Assembly: GCA_036251205.1 (NCBI GenBank)
Contig: CP133958.1
Location: forward strand, 2,655,210 to 2,719,209
Source of the DNA: Orbaceae bacterium BiB
Lineage (GTDB): Bacteria > Pseudomonadota > Gammaproteobacteria > Enterobacterales > Orbaceae
Direction of reading: 5' to 3'
DNA: 64,000 bases
This document shows, one piece after another, positions 17,720 through 26,677 of this stretch. The position numbers were made by a program, and so were the translations under genes. Below the pieces are notes generated by a model. The model made no database searches and had not been told where the DNA came from. It was given only the letters and a program-made list of their open reading frames with translations. How positions within the stretch are numbered: position 1 is the stretch's first letter; every line of letters begins with the position of its first letter.

Positions 17720-18295
17720 ATGAACAATCAATCAGCTAAACAAAAAATTTTAGCTGCGGCAGCAGCGCTTTTCTATAATGATGGCATTCAAAACACTGGT
17801 ATTAACGCTATTACCGACAAAGCCGGTGTGGCAAAAATGTCGTTATATAATAATTTTGCGACCAAATCGGTACTTATTTCTTCATATATTTATGAAAGAC
17901 ATCAAGAGTGGTTATCGTTGTATGAAAAACGTCTTATACATACCTCGACGCCAGTCGAAGCCATTCTAGCGGTATTTGATGCTTACCAAGATCATGCTGA
18001 GTTTGCTTACGAAAAAGGATTTAGAGGATGTGGGTTACTTAATGCCGCAGCAGAATTCCCTGCCCGTAGTCCAGAGCGTTTAGCGGTAAAACGGCATAAG
18101 GATGAGGTCGAAAATATTATCTCAACACATTTATCGACAATAATCCCTAATCATGAACGCTGTTATGAATTAACTTTATTGTTGACCTTTTTGTTAGAAG
18201 GATCAATGGTGCGAGCCGGCTTAGAGTGTTCAAGTGCTAAAATTCAGGTAGCTAAAGCAATCGCCAAGTCAATTATTGAAAAAGGAGTTAAATAA
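17720..18295 (+). CDS. TetR/AcrR-family transcriptional repressor
   Basis: 191-residue regulator from ATG 17720. Its N-terminal helix-turn-helix is clear (KQKILAAAAALFYNDGIQNTGINAITDKAGVAKMSLYNNFATKSVL), followed by an all-helical ligand domain with Cys residues (RGCGLLNAA). ATG 17720 is preferred over 17660 because the operator-like repeat lies between them and the upstream 20 residues have no family similarity. The stop shares one base with the start of the transporter gene (TAATG), so the two are co-transcribed. The inducer is unknown. Confidence 0.88.
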   Translation: MNNQSAKQKILAAAAALFYNDGIQNTGINAITDKAGVAKMSLYNNFATKSVLISSYIYERHQEWLSLYEKRLIHTSTPVEAILAVFDAYQDHAEFAYEKGFRGCGLLNAAAEFPARSPERLAVKRHKDEVENIISTHLSTIIPNHERCYELTLLLTFLLEGSMVRAGLECSSAKIQVAKAIAKSIIEKGVK

Positions 18296-19200
18296 TGAAA
18301 TCCGCCATCAATATGAATTCGGCTTATGGCTTTATTGCAGTGTTACTTGCTGCTTTTCTTTGGGGAACAACTGGCACTGCAGCTTCTTTTGCTCCTGATT
18401 TGAGCCCTTTAACCGTCGGCGCTGTTGCAATGGGTTGTGGTGGTTTATTACAAGCTTTACTAGCTCGGAAAAATATTCTTTGTGGTTTAAATCATCTTAA
18501 TGGTAGTTTACGTTATCTGCTGCTCGGCGCGTTATCTGTCGCGATTTATCCTTTAGCATTCTATTCATCAATGTATTTAGCTGGAATTACCATTGGTACC
18601 GTTGTTTCTATTGGTTCTGCACCATTATTTACTGCCTTATTAGAAAAGTTTTTTGATAAAAAAACGCTGTCTATGACCTGGTTTATTTGTTTTATTTTAG
18701 GCGTCCTTGGCGTTATTTTCTTATCGATGGGGGAATCTCATCCTGATTCTATTGCCGAAACGAATCGATATTTTAAAATAGTCGGTATTATTCTAGGGGT
18801 TATTGCTGGCCTAACCTATTCCTTATACTCCTGGGCTGCAAAAAAAATGATGGGTAATGGTTTGGATGCTAAAGCATCGATGGGGCTTATTTTTGGTATT
18901 GGTGCACTCTTATTACTGCCTACCGTTTTTTATACTGGAACAAATATTTTTGATGCAGCTAGCCATTTTTATGTTCTTAGCTATATGGCTCTTATTCCGA
19001 TGTTTTTGGGATATGTGCTATTTGGCTATGGACTAAAAACAATTTCTGCTAGTAAAGCGATTACACTGACGCTATTTGAACCGGTTATTGCTGCACTATT
19101 GGCGATTTTTTTGGTTGGGGAACAATTGACATTTATTGGTTGGTTAGGGATGGTGTTGATCTTTTTATGTTTGATAATACTCTCAAGAGTTGATACTTAG
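18295..19200 (+). CDS. DMT-superfamily (EamA) inner-membrane exporter
   Basis: 301 residues with about ten hydrophobic segments and two EamA repeats: FLWGTTGTAASFAPDLSPLTVGA in the first, GLTYSLYSWAAKKM and the ending TLTLFEPVIAALLAIFLVGE in the second. The second half repeats the first, as in RhaT/YdcZ-like permeases. Such proteins export amino acids, metabolites or drugs. Translational coupling to the TetR repressor suggests substrate-induced efflux. The substrate cannot be told from sequence. Confidence 0.88.
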   Translation: MKSAINMNSAYGFIAVLLAAFLWGTTGTAASFAPDLSPLTVGAVAMGCGGLLQALLARKNILCGLNHLNGSLRYLLLGALSVAIYPLAFYSSMYLAGITIGTVVSIGSAPLFTALLEKFFDKKTLSMTWFICFILGVLGVIFLSMGESHPDSIAETNRYFKIVGIILGVIAGLTYSLYSWAAKKMMGNGLDAKASMGLIFGIGALLLLPTVFYTGTNIFDAASHFYVLSYMALIPMFLGYVLFGYGLKTISASKAITLTLFEPVIAALLAIFLVGEQLTFIGWLGMVLIFLCLIILSRVDT

Positions 19201-19742
19201 CTTATCCATATAAGTCCGTCCCTAAAAAGAATGAGCAGGAATCTTATCAAAGATAGTACAAAAATAATCCTATTAATCTTTTATCTTATTAACGATTTTC
19301 ACTTTTAATGAACCGATATTAACACTTTATTATGTTCATTGAGGAAAATGAGAGCTGTAAAATGCTTTTTGATAATAGTTATCATCGTGTACTTCCTTCA
19401 TAAAGTTCGGTAGTAAAGAGTTATCATCATAAAATTAATAACAAAACACTTCATAGTCATACTTAGTCTTATTGCACGCTTAGCGTTATTCGCGTGTGAA
19501 TATTCTATAAAGTAAAAAACTTAGGAAAATAGTATTGTTATCGATTTTATCAATTGAAGAAAATAACCCAATGATGGGTTTATGGTATTAGGTTTTATTT
19601 AGTTCTTTAATGGGTTATTTTAATTAGATTTTTTTACACTTACAGTGCAATATGGACAATAGATAATGCCGCGTACTTATCTATATTATACGAATTTTAC
19701 ACAATCCGAGTCTGTTGATGTTTAAAATTAAGGAATTTGAGA
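19201..19742 (+). other. 542-base gene-free region upstream of gcd with competing hairpins
   Basis: No convincing reading frame. AAATAACCCA (19561-19570) can pair with the adjacent TGGGTT (19575-19580, loop ATGA) or, over 10 bp, with TGGGTTATTT (19611-19620). The two folds exclude each other. A weaker CACGC/GCGTG pair lies at 19475-19496. This is the probable gcd promoter and untranslated leader; whether the hairpins regulate it is unknown. Confidence 0.4.
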
Positions 19743-22139
19743 ATGGGTATACAAAATAAACCTACAGGTTTTAGTAAGTATTTCATTTGGCTTGTCGCTT
19801 TTATTTTACTGGCCAGTGGAATATTTTTAGTCTTTAACGGTATTAAATTAATTATGGTTGGTGGCAGCTGGTATTTTGCTTTAATGGGGCTTGCCATGTT
19901 TATCTCCTCAATTGCACTTTTTAGATTTAAACCAATCGGTGCGATTATTTATGGAATTGCCTATGTATTGACAATTATTTGGGCATTGATGGACGTAGGT
20001 CTTCAGTTTTGGCCATTATTCTCTAGACTAGCTGTATTTGGCGGATTTGCAATGTTGGTTGCATTCGCTTATCCATCATTAATTTTCGCCTCACGTCATA
20101 AAAAATCGGCAGGTGGATATAAATTAGGTGGCGTTATTGCCATACTTCTTTTGATATCATTAGGTTTGATGTTTGTAGAACATAATACAATTTATAATTC
20201 TGTCCAAATTCAGAAAAATACCTTAGCAGACAAAGATGCTCCGATAGATTGGCAACAATATGCCAATACGACGATGGGAACGCGTTTCTCAGGGGCTGAC
20301 CAAATTACTAAAGATAATATTAATGAACTTGAAGTTGCCTGGACTTACCGTACAGGATATTTACCTGAAAGTTCAGGATCTGGTGCTGAAGATCAAAATA
20401 CACCATTACAAATTAATGATACTGTTTATCTTTGTACTGCTAATAACGTTGTTATTGCTATTGATGCAGATAAAGGAACAGAAAAATGGAAATATGATCC
20501 ACAAACCTCTGTACCAAATTGGCAGCGTTGTCGTGGTCTTGCTTACTATACAGATGTCGCTAATCAAAATATATCAACATCTGATCACGTTGAATCAACT
20601 CAAACTCAAACTGCGGCATGTTCTAGTCGAATTATTATGAATACGCTAGATGCACGTTTGATGGCAATTGATTCACAAACAGGTAAATTATGTGATGATT
20701 TTGGTGACAATGGTGTCGTCGATTTGAAAAAGAACATGGGGGATATTCCACCAGGTTACTATACGATTACTTCAGCTCCATTAGTGGCAAATGATGTGAT
20801 TGTGATTGGTGGTCGAGTCGCTGATAACTTTTCAGTGGGTGAGCCAAGTGGTGTGATTCGTGCTTTTGATGTCCATTCTGGTAAATTAGTTTGGGCTTGG
20901 GATCCCGGTAATCCTAGTACAACTAATGTGCCTCCTCAAGGGGAAGCCTATACACGAGGAACCGTTAATGTATGGACCACTATGGCGTATGATCCTGAAC
21001 TTGATTTAATTTATGCTCCAACGGGTAATGCTACTCCTGACTTCTTTGGTGGTCTACGGACTCAATATGATGATGAGTTTAACTCTTCAATTGTCGCTTT
21101 AGAGAGAAAAACGGGTAAGATCCGTTGGTCATTCAGAACGGCACATCATGATTTATGGGACTATGATTTACCATCACAACCTCTACTTTATGATATTCCT
21201 GATGGTAATGGTCATGTTCAAAAAGCCCTTATTCAAACGACGAAATCGGGTCAAATTTTTGTACTAGATCGAGCAACAGGCGAACCGCTTGCTAAAGTTG
21301 AAGAACGTCCAGCTCCACAAGGTAATGTACCTGGCGAATATTATTCACCAACTCAACCAGTTTCAGTTGGTATGCCATCTATTGGTAACGAAACATTAAC
21401 TGAAGCCGATATGTGGGGAGCAACACCATTTGATCAATTGCTTTGCCGTATTGATTTTGTTGGTTCAGATTATAGAGGCTTATTTACGCCTCCTGGAATG
21501 AATAAAACATTACAATATCCTGGGTCATTAGGTGGCATGAACTGGGGAAGCGTTGCGGTGGATCCTCAAACTAATATTATGTATGTTAATGACATGCGTA
21601 TTGGTTTGACGAACTGGATGATCCCTCGAGCGGATATTCCAGCTAATGCAAGTGGTATTGAGATGGGGATTGTTCCACAAGAAGGGACTCCATTTGGTGC
21701 AATGAGACTTCGATTTATGTCTCCTGTTGGTGTTCCTTGCCAAAAACCACCTTATGGTACAATGACTGCTGTTGATTTAAAATCTAAACAAATCGTATGG
21801 CAAAAACCACTAGGTACAGTGATGGATACGGGAATGTTTGGTATTCCAATGCGCATGCCTATACCAATTGGTATGCCTACAATTGGTGGCCCAATGACGA
21901 CTAAATCAGGCTTACTATTTTTTGCTGCGACTCAAGACTTCTATTTGAGAGCATTTGATAGTGCAACAGGTGAAGAGATTTGGAAAGCTCGCTTGCCAGT
22001 TGGTAGTCAAGGTACGCCAATGACTTATATTTCACCTAAAACAGGTAAACAATATATTGTTATTTCAGCTGGCGGGGCAAGACAATCACCAGAAAGAGGT
22101 GATTATGTAATTGCTTATGCTCTACCTGATAAAAAATAG
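19743..22139 (+). CDS. gcd: Membrane-bound PQQ-dependent glucose dehydrogenase
   Basis: 798 residues, almost the same length as E. coli Gcd (796). Five N-terminal hydrophobic segments (residues 1-~140, containing GGSWYFALMGLAMF) anchor a periplasmic eight-bladed quinoprotein domain. Conserved blocks include DWQQYANTTMGTRFS, TAHHDLWDYDLPSQP with the active-site Asp, DMWGATPFDQLLCR, and the C-terminal RLPVGSQGTPMTYISPKTGKQYIVISAGG. It oxidises glucose to gluconolactone and passes electrons to ubiquinone. Start 19743 follows AAGGAATTT; a TTG six bases upstream is less likely. No pqq biosynthesis genes are in the window, so the cofactor may come from elsewhere in the genome or the environment. 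Quinate/shikimate specificity is less likely. Confidence 0.93.
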   Translation: MGIQNKPTGFSKYFIWLVAFILLASGIFLVFNGIKLIMVGGSWYFALMGLAMFISSIALFRFKPIGAIIYGIAYVLTIIWALMDVGLQFWPLFSRLAVFGGFAMLVAFAYPSLIFASRHKKSAGGYKLGGVIAILLLISLGLMFVEHNTIYNSVQIQKNTLADKDAPIDWQQYANTTMGTRFSGADQITKDNINELEVAWTYRTGYLPESSGSGAEDQNTPLQINDTVYLCTANNVVIAIDADKGTEKWKYDPQTSVPNWQRCRGLAYYTDVANQNISTSDHVESTQTQTAACSSRIIMNTLDARLMAIDSQTGKLCDDFGDNGVVDLKKNMGDIPPGYYTITSAPLVANDVIVIGGRVADNFSVGEPSGVIRAFDVHSGKLVWAWDPGNPSTTNVPPQGEAYTRGTVNVWTTMAYDPELDLIYAPTGNATPDFFGGLRTQYDDEFNSSIVALERKTGKIRWSFRTAHHDLWDYDLPSQPLLYDIPDGNGHVQKALIQTTKSGQIFVLDRATGEPLAKVEERPAPQGNVPGEYYSPTQPVSVGMPSIGNETLTEADMWGATPFDQLLCRIDFVGSDYRGLFTPPGMNKTLQYPGSLGGMNWGSVAVDPQTNIMYVNDMRIGLTNWMIPRADIPANASGIEMGIVPQEGTPFGAMRLRFMSPVGVPCQKPPYGTMTAVDLKSKQIVWQKPLGTVMDTGMFGIPMRMPIPIGMPTIGGPMTTKSGLLFFAATQDFYLRAFDSATGEEIWKARLPVGSQGTPMTYISPKTGKQYIVISAGGARQSPERGDYVIAYALPDKK

Positions 22140-22153
22140 TTATAATTAAATTT

Positions 22154-22179
22154 AAACCCACTGATTAGTGGGTTTTTTT
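22154..22179 (+). terminator. Intrinsic terminator of gcd
   Basis: Stem AAACCCACT / AGTGGGTTT (22154-22162, 22167-22175), 4-base loop, T-tail to 22179. Confidence 0.92.
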
Positions 22180-22213
22180 ATAATCAGATTTGAAGTTTTG
22201 TTTTATCTGCTAA

Positions 22214-23602
22214 TTAGCAGGTAAAAGACAACTCTTTTGCTAGTAGAAATGGACGCAAGTATGCAACAGTATTAGATAAGGGTAATACCTCATCTGCTAG
22301 TTTAATTTTTAATACTGTTTGAATATAGGTACGGCGTTTGATAATACGTTGCCATAGTTCAGGGTAAGAGGCAGCAATTTTAGCTTGTAGTTCTTTATCA
22401 GCGAGTGCAACACACTCTTCTGCGCTTACGCCAGTATATCCTGAGACAGAAGGAATAATATCAATTTGCAAAATCATACCACTTTGCAAGGTTTCAGAGG
22501 ATTGTTTATAAATGGGGGAGGACATCCACTCTTCTTCTGCAGTAAGATGACCGGGATTAAGATGCCAACCATATTTCTCTTTTGGTAGGATATGTTCAAT
22601 TAGATCGTACATGTCACCACCGAGCATACCAATTTTAATTTGTTCTAACCAAGTAACTACTGCTGCAAAATAGGGTTTTGCTACACGATCTAAATAGTCT
22701 TTTTGTGTCTCGGGTAGCTCACTTTCATCGGCAATAACAAAACCAGTTCGACTTGATAACCCCCCTTTAAAACCGGTTGTTAAACAGAGTGGTAAACCGC
22801 GTGCCACTTTTTTATTTGTCGGGAAAAAATTAGCTTTTTCAAATCGTTGTCCAGATGCTGCAATGGTCACTACATTATGACGCTGCCCTTCCGCTGATAA
22901 AAGCGAGCCTAAAGCCGTTTCAGGTATCCCTGGTTCAATGGCGTTCATGGCATTTATCATACAGTTTGATGCTAAATTTGCCGCGTATTCATAATGAGCT
23001 ATTTCATTCTCATTATTGGTTGTTCTAGCACCTTTATTACCACTAATAAATAGGTCGGCTGCATTTTCAAGGATAGTATGTGCTGAGATACTCTTTTTGA
23101 CGGCATCAACAATAAAGTAAGGCATATCAAATAAGAGACGATTATTGGCTGAAGGAGATGTAAACATTTTCCAGCCGACTAATCCAATTTTTGATAGGCG
23201 ACAGAGATCGATTTCAGCAAAGATATCTTCAAGTGATTGAGCATTATCCATTGGCTGATTAGGTAAAGAAAAGTAGGCACAATGTTTTAATGTCACAGCA
23301 AGACGAGAGTGGTTTGCCATTTTAAGATTTTCATTACCTAAAATTAGCGTTGCTTGTCCCTGTTTTGTTAAAATTAATAATCCTTCTTCAAAGCGGGGAA
23401 CAAATCCTGTCAAATATTCAAAGTTGCTACCATGCTCAAGATCAGTGTAAATCATAATGGCATCAAATCCTTCGTCATTCATTCTTGTTAGGATTTTATT
23501 TTTACGTTCGACCATCGTTTCGTCAGTCAAAAATACGCAATTTACATCTGAAAATAAAGTTGGTGCGACAGTCTTTTGGAGCTGGATAATAGGTTTATGC
23601 AT
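22214..23602 (-). CDS. M24 (Xaa-Pro aminopeptidase-like) protein lacking several metal ligands
   Basis: 462 residues with creatinase-like N-terminal (NDEGFDAIMIYTDLEHGSNFEYLTGF) and pita-bread C-terminal domains. Of the five M24 metal ligands, the His (NPGHLTAEEEW) and the last Glu (SAEECVAL) are recognisable. The two Asp positions read LTTGF and LSSRTG instead of the usual D-x-G and SDxTR, and the usual Glu-Pro-Gly reads IDIIPS. It may therefore be a non-peptidase member or use a different metal site. Start 23602 has GAGG seven bases upstream and overlaps the DeoR-type regulator by 8 bases; ATG 23614 is an alternative. Function unknown, but tightly coupled to that regulator. Confidence 0.8.
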   Translation of the reverse strand: MHKPIIQLQKTVAPTLFSDVNCVFLTDETMVERKNKILTRMNDEGFDAIMIYTDLEHGSNFEYLTGFVPRFEEGLLILTKQGQATLILGNENLKMANHSRLAVTLKHCAYFSLPNQPMDNAQSLEDIFAEIDLCRLSKIGLVGWKMFTSPSANNRLLFDMPYFIVDAVKKSISAHTILENAADLFISGNKGARTTNNENEIAHYEYAANLASNCMINAMNAIEPGIPETALGSLLSAEGQRHNVVTIAASGQRFEKANFFPTNKKVARGLPLCLTTGFKGGLSSRTGFVIADESELPETQKDYLDRVAKPYFAAVVTWLEQIKIGMLGGDMYDLIEHILPKEKYGWHLNPGHLTAEEEWMSSPIYKQSSETLQSGMILQIDIIPSVSGYTGVSAEECVALADKELQAKIAASYPELWQRIIKRRTYIQTVLKIKLADEVLPLSNTVAYLRPFLLAKELSFTC

Positions 23603-24377
23603 GATGAGCCTCATTTTGCATTGTCGTAATGATGAGTTTAACGTTCTGTTCTGCTAATGCCTGAATAAATTGCTCATCAGGTTTCACATCCGTTATTAAG
23701 TAATCAATAGAAGCAAGATCACACACTTTAAAAAAACCAGTTTTATTAATTTTTGTGTGATCGGTAAGGGCAATGACTTTTGTACTCTGGCGAATCATTT
23801 GCCTTTTAACTAATCCCTCTTCCTCGGTATGAATAAAAATACCTTCAGCGGTAATACTAAAAATACCAAGAAGTAGATAATCAACATGATATTCCGCTAG
23901 TTTTAAAATAGTCTCACTACCAAATAAAAATAGTTGCTCTTTATGTAGTGTACCGGGTAATAATTTCACTTCACTTAATTTATTATTGGCAAGCTGATTG
24001 GCATTGGTTAATGAATTAGTAATGGCAAGAATCTGTTTATCGGCAAGGTAGGGGATCACGGCTTCTACTGTTGTTGATGCATCAAAAAGAATACTTGCAT
24101 GGTCTTTAATCATTTCAGCGGCTTTCATTGCAATGCTTTCTTTAACTGGATTGAGAAGTATTGATCGCTGTTGATAATTAAAAATGAGCGCATCACGATT
24201 TAAGATCACCGCACCACCGTGCGTACGTTTAATTTTATTCTCTTGTTCTAATTTAATCAGATCCCGTCGAATGGTATCTTTTGATACTCCCGTCATCGAA
24301 GCTAGGGTTTCTATCGAAATACTTTTGTACTCTTGAATAATTTTTTTAATTTTATTTAAGCGTTCAGCAATTAACAT
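23595..24377 (-). CDS. DeoR-family transcriptional regulator
   Basis: 260 residues. The N-terminal HTH (RLNKIKKIIQEYKSISIETLASMTGVSKDTIRRDLIKLEQENKIKRTHGGAV) is the DeoR signature. It is followed by a DeoRC sugar-phosphate sensor domain with FDASTTVEAVIPYL, TNSLTNANQLA and the late ALTDHTKINKTGFF. Such proteins repress catabolic genes until a phosphorylated sugar or related metabolite binds. It is transcribed with the M24-like gene (8-base overlap), so it most likely controls that gene or an unlinked operon. A palindrome 72 bases upstream is a possible operator. Confidence 0.88.
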   Translation of the reverse strand: MLIAERLNKIKKIIQEYKSISIETLASMTGVSKDTIRRDLIKLEQENKIKRTHGGAVILNRDALIFNYQQRSILLNPVKESIAMKAAEMIKDHASILFDASTTVEAVIPYLADKQILAITNSLTNANQLANNKLSEVKLLPGTLHKEQLFLFGSETILKLAEYHVDYLLLGIFSITAEGIFIHTEEEGLVKRQMIRQSTKVIALTDHTKINKTGFFKVCDLASIDYLITDVKPDEQFIQALAEQNVKLIITTMQNEAHHA

Positions 24378-24448
24378 TAGGGTCGTCTCAATATAACTTT
24401 TCCTCTATATTAATTTTTATTGCGGTTTTTTGCAATTTTAAATTTAAA

Positions 24449-24470
24449 ATAATGCAATATATTGCATTAT
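24449..24470. promoter_or_regulatory. Perfect 22-bp palindrome upstream of the DeoR gene
   Basis: The sequence ATAATGCAATA plus its exact complement, inside a 392-base gene-free interval (24378-24769). Further TTGCA elements lie on both sides (near 24430 and 24576). It is probably an operator of the adjacent DeoR-type regulator; it is 200 bases from the ARG boxes and unlikely to belong to argC. The rest of the interval shows nothing else except the ARG boxes. Confidence 0.5.
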
Positions 24471-24660
24471 AGAGGGCTGTCGATTTTAAAATTAATTAGT
24501 CATTAACGTTAAATGGTGTGGCTTTTGAAGGGAACACTGGTAATGCTATGTTCTTTTAAGCGTGATAGAAAAATATTGCATATTAATTTTCTAATTTTAT
24601 TTCCCTAACCTAATAAACTTTTAAGTCAAATGTAAATCAATATAGGCTATTTATGAAAGT

Positions 24661-24695
24661 TAAATAAAAATTCACTTTATGTGAATAAAAATTCA
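24661..24695 (+). promoter_or_regulatory. Tandem ARG boxes (ArgR operator) of the argCBGH operon
   Basis: TAAATAAAAATTCA (24661-24674) and TGAATAAAAATTCA (24682-24695) fit the ARG box core TGAAT-wwww-ATTCA, the second perfectly. Their 21-base spacing is exactly that of paired ARG boxes bound by one ArgR hexamer. A third half-box (TGAATAAAATC) starts at 24713. They lie 75-110 bases before the argC start, so arginine should repress the operon. Confidence 0.9.
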
Positions 24696-24769
24696 ATTTT
24701 AAGTTGAGTTAGTGAATAAAATCTATTATGATAGCATCCAATTATCGTCATGAAATAATAGGAATAATT

Positions 24770-25780
24770 ATGTTAAAAGCGTTAATTGTTGGAGCGAGTG
24801 GTTATGCAGGTGCGCAACTTGCGTATTATCTCAATCGACATCCTCATATTACTATCGCGGGTTTAACCGTTTCAGAAAAAAGTGCTGATGCTGGTAAGCT
24901 CATTTCAGATTTCGATTTGCATCCACAATTAAAAAGCCAAGTTGATTTACCATTGATTGGTACATCAGATTATTCATCAATTATTAATGATATTGATATC
25001 GTCTTTTTAGCAACAGAACATTCAGTTAGTCATGATATTGCACCCTATTTTTTACAGCATGGTTGTACCGTTTTTGATTTATCGGGCGCTTTTAGGGTTA
25101 ACTCAGCTGATTTTTATACTGAATTTTACGGTTTTAGTCATCAACATCAAGAGTGGCTTGATAAAGCGGTATATGGTTTAGCTGAATGGAATGATGCTCA
25201 AATTAAACAAGCGCAATTAATTGCCGTACCTGGTTGTTACCCAACAGCATCTCAGTTGCCATTGAAACCTCTTATTGAAGAGGGGTTACTGGACTCAACA
25301 CAATGGCCTGTTATCAATGCAGTGAGTGGTGTGAGTGGCGCAGGTCGTAAAGCCTCATTAAAAAATCATTTTTGTGAAGTGAGTTTGCATGCTTATGGCT
25401 TATTCACTCATCGTCATCAACCTGAAATTGCAACTCATTTAGGTCAAGAAGTGATCTTCACTCCACATTTAGGTAGTTTTAAACAAGGTATTCATGCAAC
25501 GATCACCTGTCGAGTTAATGAAGGGGTTACTGCTGATGCGATTTTAACTGCATTAAACAAATATTATGCTCATAAACCATTAGTACGAGTTTATCAACAA
25601 GATTGGCCCGCATTAAAATCAGTAGTCGGTCTACCTTATTGTGATATTGGTTTTAAATTGAAAGATCGTCATTTAATTATGATCTCAGTTGAGGATAATT
25701 TATTAAAAGGTGCAGCAGCTCAAGCCGTACAATGTATGAATATTCGTTTTGGTTTCGATGAAACCACATCGTTACTGTAA
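24770..25780 (+). CDS. argC: N-acetyl-gamma-glutamyl-phosphate reductase ArgC
   Basis: Third step of arginine synthesis: NADPH reduction of N-acetylglutamyl phosphate. 336 residues with the N-terminal nucleotide motif [11 protein letters not shown] and the active-site cysteine in AVPGCYPTA, plus [11 protein letters not shown] and [14 protein letters not shown] 24770 follows AGGAATAATT; an upstream start at 24728 would add 14 unrelated residues. First gene of argCBGH, with argB 15 bases downstream. Confidence 0.97.
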   Translation: MLKALIVGASGYAGAQLAYYLNRHPHITIAGLTVSEKSADAGKLISDFDLHPQLKSQVDLPLIGTSDYSSIINDIDIVFLATEHSVSHDIAPYFLQHGCTVFDLSGAFRVNSADFYTEFYGFSHQHQEWLDKAVYGLAEWNDAQIKQAQLIAVPGCYPTASQLPLKPLIEEGLLDSTQWPVINAVSGVSGAGRKASLKNHFCEVSLHAYGLFTHRHQPEIATHLGQEVIFTPHLGSFKQGIHATITCRVNEGVTADAILTALNKYYAHKPLVRVYQQDWPALKSVVGLPYCDIGFKLKDRHLIMISVEDNLLKGAAAQAVQCMNIRFGFDETTSLL

Positions 25781-25795
25781 GGGTAAGGAAATCGT

Positions 25796-26569
25796 ATGAA
25801 TCCATTAGTGATTAAATTAGGCGGTGTTTTACTGGATACAAAAGATGCCTTAAATAAATTATTTGCCGTTATTCATGATTATAAAAAACAGTTTCAACGA
25901 CCATTAGTGATTGTGCATGGTGGTGGCTGTGTGGTTGATGAGTTGATGAAGAAACTATCATTGCCAGTGGTACGTATTGATGGATTGCGAGTTACACCAG
26001 AAGATCAAATTGATATCATTGTTGGAGCCCTAGCGGGTAGTGCGAATAAAACGCTACTATCGGAAGCGATTAAACATCAACTACCTTCTGTGGGGTTATC
26101 ATTGGCAGATGGTGGTTCGGTTAATGTTAAACAGATTTCTGAAAAACTTGGCTGTGTAGGTGAACCCTCTTCAGGGAACCCTGCATTATTAAATACCTTG
26201 TTAACTGCCGGTTATTTACCGATTATTAGTTCAATTGGTATTACTCAAGATGGTAAACCAATGAATGTGAATGCTGACCATGCAGCTGTTGCTATTGCTA
26301 AAACGATCTATGCTGACTTAGTTTTATTGTCTGATGTTGCCGGTGTATTGGATCAGAATAAACAACGTATTGAATCGCTTACACAGCAACAAGCTGATGA
26401 ATTGATTGCTCAAGGTGTCATTACTGATGGCATGGTTGTTAAGGTTCAATCAGCTTTTGAAGCGGCTAAAATGTTAGACAGACCAATTGATATTGCCAGC
26501 TGGAAAGACAGTGAAAAATTAGTCGACTTATTTAATGGCATACCAACAGGCACAAGAATAATTGCCTAA
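25796..26569 (+). CDS. argB: Acetylglutamate kinase ArgB
   Basis: Phosphorylates N-acetylglutamate (second step). 257 residues, the short arginine-insensitive type found in Enterobacterales. The amino acid kinase fold shows [43 protein letters not shown] and [10 protein letters not shown]. Regulation is thus expected through ArgR rather than feedback on the kinase. An AAGG ribosome-binding site precedes the start. Confidence 0.97.
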   Translation: MNPLVIKLGGVLLDTKDALNKLFAVIHDYKKQFQRPLVIVHGGGCVVDELMKKLSLPVVRIDGLRVTPEDQIDIIVGALAGSANKTLLSEAIKHQLPSVGLSLADGGSVNVKQISEKLGCVGEPSSGNPALLNTLLTAGYLPIISSIGITQDGKPMNVNADHAAVAIAKTIYADLVLLSDVAGVLDQNKQRIESLTQQQADELIAQGVITDGMVVKVQSAFEAAKMLDRPIDIASWKDSEKLVDLFNGIPTGTRIIA

Positions 26570-26677
26570 TGGTTTTTGAACAAGTATATTAAGCATAATT
26601 TTCCAATTATTTGGTTAAGAGTGCGTTAATTTGTGAATTACTTTTAATTAAACGTATATATTTATAAAGGGCGTAAC

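Noticed and set aside
26630-26650. ARG-like half site (TGTGAATTAC) upstream of argG
   Set aside because: Only one half matches and the spacing to the second half is wrong; not reported as an operator.
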